From the NCBI GenBank assembly GCA_030748805.1, contig JASMLG010000004.1, forward strand, positions 1 through 7,443: a stretch of 7,443 nt of DNA. The letters run 5' to 3'. Made by a program: the position numbers and the translations under genes. The stretch is from Phycisphaerales bacterium (GTDB lineage: Bacteria > Planctomycetota > Phycisphaerae > Phycisphaerales > SM1A02). The notes below the pieces were generated by a model that was not told the DNA's origin, did no database searches, and saw nothing but the letters and a program-made list of their open reading frames with translations. Below are positions 6,742 through 7,443 of this stretch, one piece after another. Each line of letters begins with the position of its first letter. Position 1 is the stretch's first letter.

Positions 6742-6781
6742 ATGCGAAAAAATTATCCTGTTCTCACTCTTTTTTTCGCAT
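6742..6781. repeat. Perfect 11-bp inverted repeat abutting the terminator
   Basis: ATGCGAAAAAA (6742-6752) and TTTTTTCGCAT (6771-6781) are perfect inverted arms around an 18-base spacer. The repeat starts on the base after the terminator's last T. The GC-containing part lies at the base of the stem and no T-run follows on either strand, so it is not a standard terminator. It lies 63-102 bases before the sigma gene, where it could be an operator or leader hairpin. Confidence 0.6.
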
Positions 6782-6843
6782 GCAATATGTGGAAATGTAC
6801 TTGATTAAAACAGGACAACTTGGGACGATATCGCTAGAGAGTT

Positions 6844-7431
6844 ATGTCAATTGTTCGTGTAGACATTACACAATTCCTAAACGACGCTTCCACTGGAGAC
6901 AGCGTTGCTATCGCTCGTTTATGGCAAGAAGTAAACGAAGATGTTCGCGATATGGCAGTGAATATCTGCAGACGAGAATTTGCGGGCAACACGATTCAAC
7001 CCACCCTTCTAGTCAACGAGGTTTGGATGCGGCTCTATGGCAAAGATGGCGAGCAACTAACTTGGGAAAACCGAGCCCATTTCTTTGGAAGTGTAGCCCG
7101 CTCGATGGTACAGATTCTCGTCGACTACGCGAGAAAACGCAATACAACTCGACGCGGCGGAGGCAAAAAGAAAATTTCAATCGAATTAGTTCCGGGCGAA
7201 CTTGCCTCCAAAGAAACCTGCGTCAACGAGATGATAGAGCCGTTAATGTTGGCAATCAAAAAATTACAACAAGTCAACGAACGAGCAGCAGAAGTGATTC
7301 GACTTCGTTACGTGCTTGGATTAACCATAGAAACAACAGCAGATATCATTGGCGTAACCGACCGCACAGTGCGAACCGATTGGGTCTGGGCGAGGGCGTG
7401 GCTTAGGCGCGAACTCAAAGATGACAATTGA
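6844..7431 (+). CDS. ECF-type RNA polymerase sigma factor (PF07638-like)
   Basis: A 195-residue sigma-70-family factor of the extracytoplasmic-function class, directing RNA polymerase to a special promoter set. Region 2 spans about residues 20-100 and carries the subgroup signature NTIQPTLLVNEVWMRL (49-64), then WENRAHFFGSVARSM (74-88) and ILVDYARKR (91-99), followed by a basic RRGGGKKK linker (103-110). Region 4 spans about 138-191: the helix-turn-helix LTIETTADIIGVTDRTV (160-176) leads into DWVWARAWLRREL (179-191), a typical ending for this family. The length is normal and both DNA-binding regions are intact. ATG 6844 is favoured because homologues start a few residues before the ITQFLNDASTGD-like segment; its Shine-Dalgarno (GAGAG very close to the ATG) is poor. 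A possible next gene starts inside its last codons. The regulon and controlling partner are unknown. Confidence 0.95.
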   Translation: MSIVRVDITQFLNDASTGDSVAIARLWQEVNEDVRDMAVNICRREFAGNTIQPTLLVNEVWMRLYGKDGEQLTWENRAHFFGSVARSMVQILVDYARKRNTTRRGGGKKKISIELVPGELASKETCVNEMIEPLMLAIKKLQQVNERAAEVIRLRYVLGLTIETTADIIGVTDRTVRTDWVWARAWLRRELKDDN

Positions 7432-7443
7432 CAACGAAAAAAT
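7421..7443 (+). CDS. Possible start of a gene overlapping the sigma factor end, cut by window edge
   Basis: An ATG at 7421 opens a frame reading MTIDNEK to the window edge, overlapping the sigma gene by 11 bases in another frame. Such short overlaps are common between sigma factors and co-transcribed partners. No strong Shine-Dalgarno is visible; AGGCG lies about 12 bases upstream. In planctomycetes the gene after a PF07638 sigma factor is often a Ser/Thr protein kinase, but seven codons cannot identify anything. Confidence 0.3.

Noticed and set aside
6742..6781. Second inverted repeat as a further Rho-independent terminator
   Set aside because: The GC-containing part is at the stem base, the A/T part near the loop, and no T-run follows the stem on either strand.
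6780..7406. A 208-codon plus-strand open frame overlapping the sigma factor in another frame
   Set aside because: Its translation is rich in Arg, Ser and Cys with no recognisable domain, and it covers the same bases as a clear full-length ECF sigma factor.

Overview
The window looks like a bacterial chromosome segment, moderately AT-rich and tightly coding. The best guess for the host is a member of the Planctomycetota or a relative. This rests on three things together: an ECF sigma factor of the PF07638 type (with its HT(L/I)QPTxLVxE signature), a large lipoprotein joining FG-GAP/VCBS repeats to TPRs, and a stand-alone single-RRM protein. No ribosomal or other phylogenetic marker is present, so this stays an inference.

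Left and centre (1-6252, minus strand, read right to left): four genes packed head to tail. First is an 898-residue lipoprotein with seven Ca-binding FG-GAP/VCBS motifs followed by a TPR array. Next comes a CoA-acylating (methyl)malonate-semialdehyde dehydrogenase (mmsA/iolA type), whose ribosome-binding region lies in the last codons of the lipoprotein gene. Twelve bases further on is a carbon-nitrogen hydrolase closely resembling beta-ureidopropionase. The last gene, overlapping by ATGA, is an NCS1-family nucleobase/hydantoin permease that runs off the left edge. The three metabolic genes fit reductive pyrimidine catabolism: uptake of uracil or a similar ring, hydrolysis of N-carbamoyl-beta-alanine to beta-alanine, and conversion of malonate semialdehyde to acetyl-CoA. 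The ring-reducing dehydrogenase, the dihydropyrimidinase and the beta-alanine aminotransferase are not visible and may lie beyond the left edge.

Divergent intergenic region (6253-6437): it separates the lipoprotein operon from a plus-strand gene. It holds a repeated TTGTAC element and two hairpin-forming inverted repeats in the probable leader of the RRM gene.

Right (6438-7443, plus strand): an 84-residue RRM RNA-binding protein ends in a strong intrinsic terminator. A second perfect 11-bp inverted repeat abuts that terminator. Then comes a 195-residue ECF sigma factor, whose last codons overlap a possible start of another gene at the right edge. In planctomycetes such sigma genes often precede Ser/Thr kinase genes, but only seven codons of the candidate are visible here.
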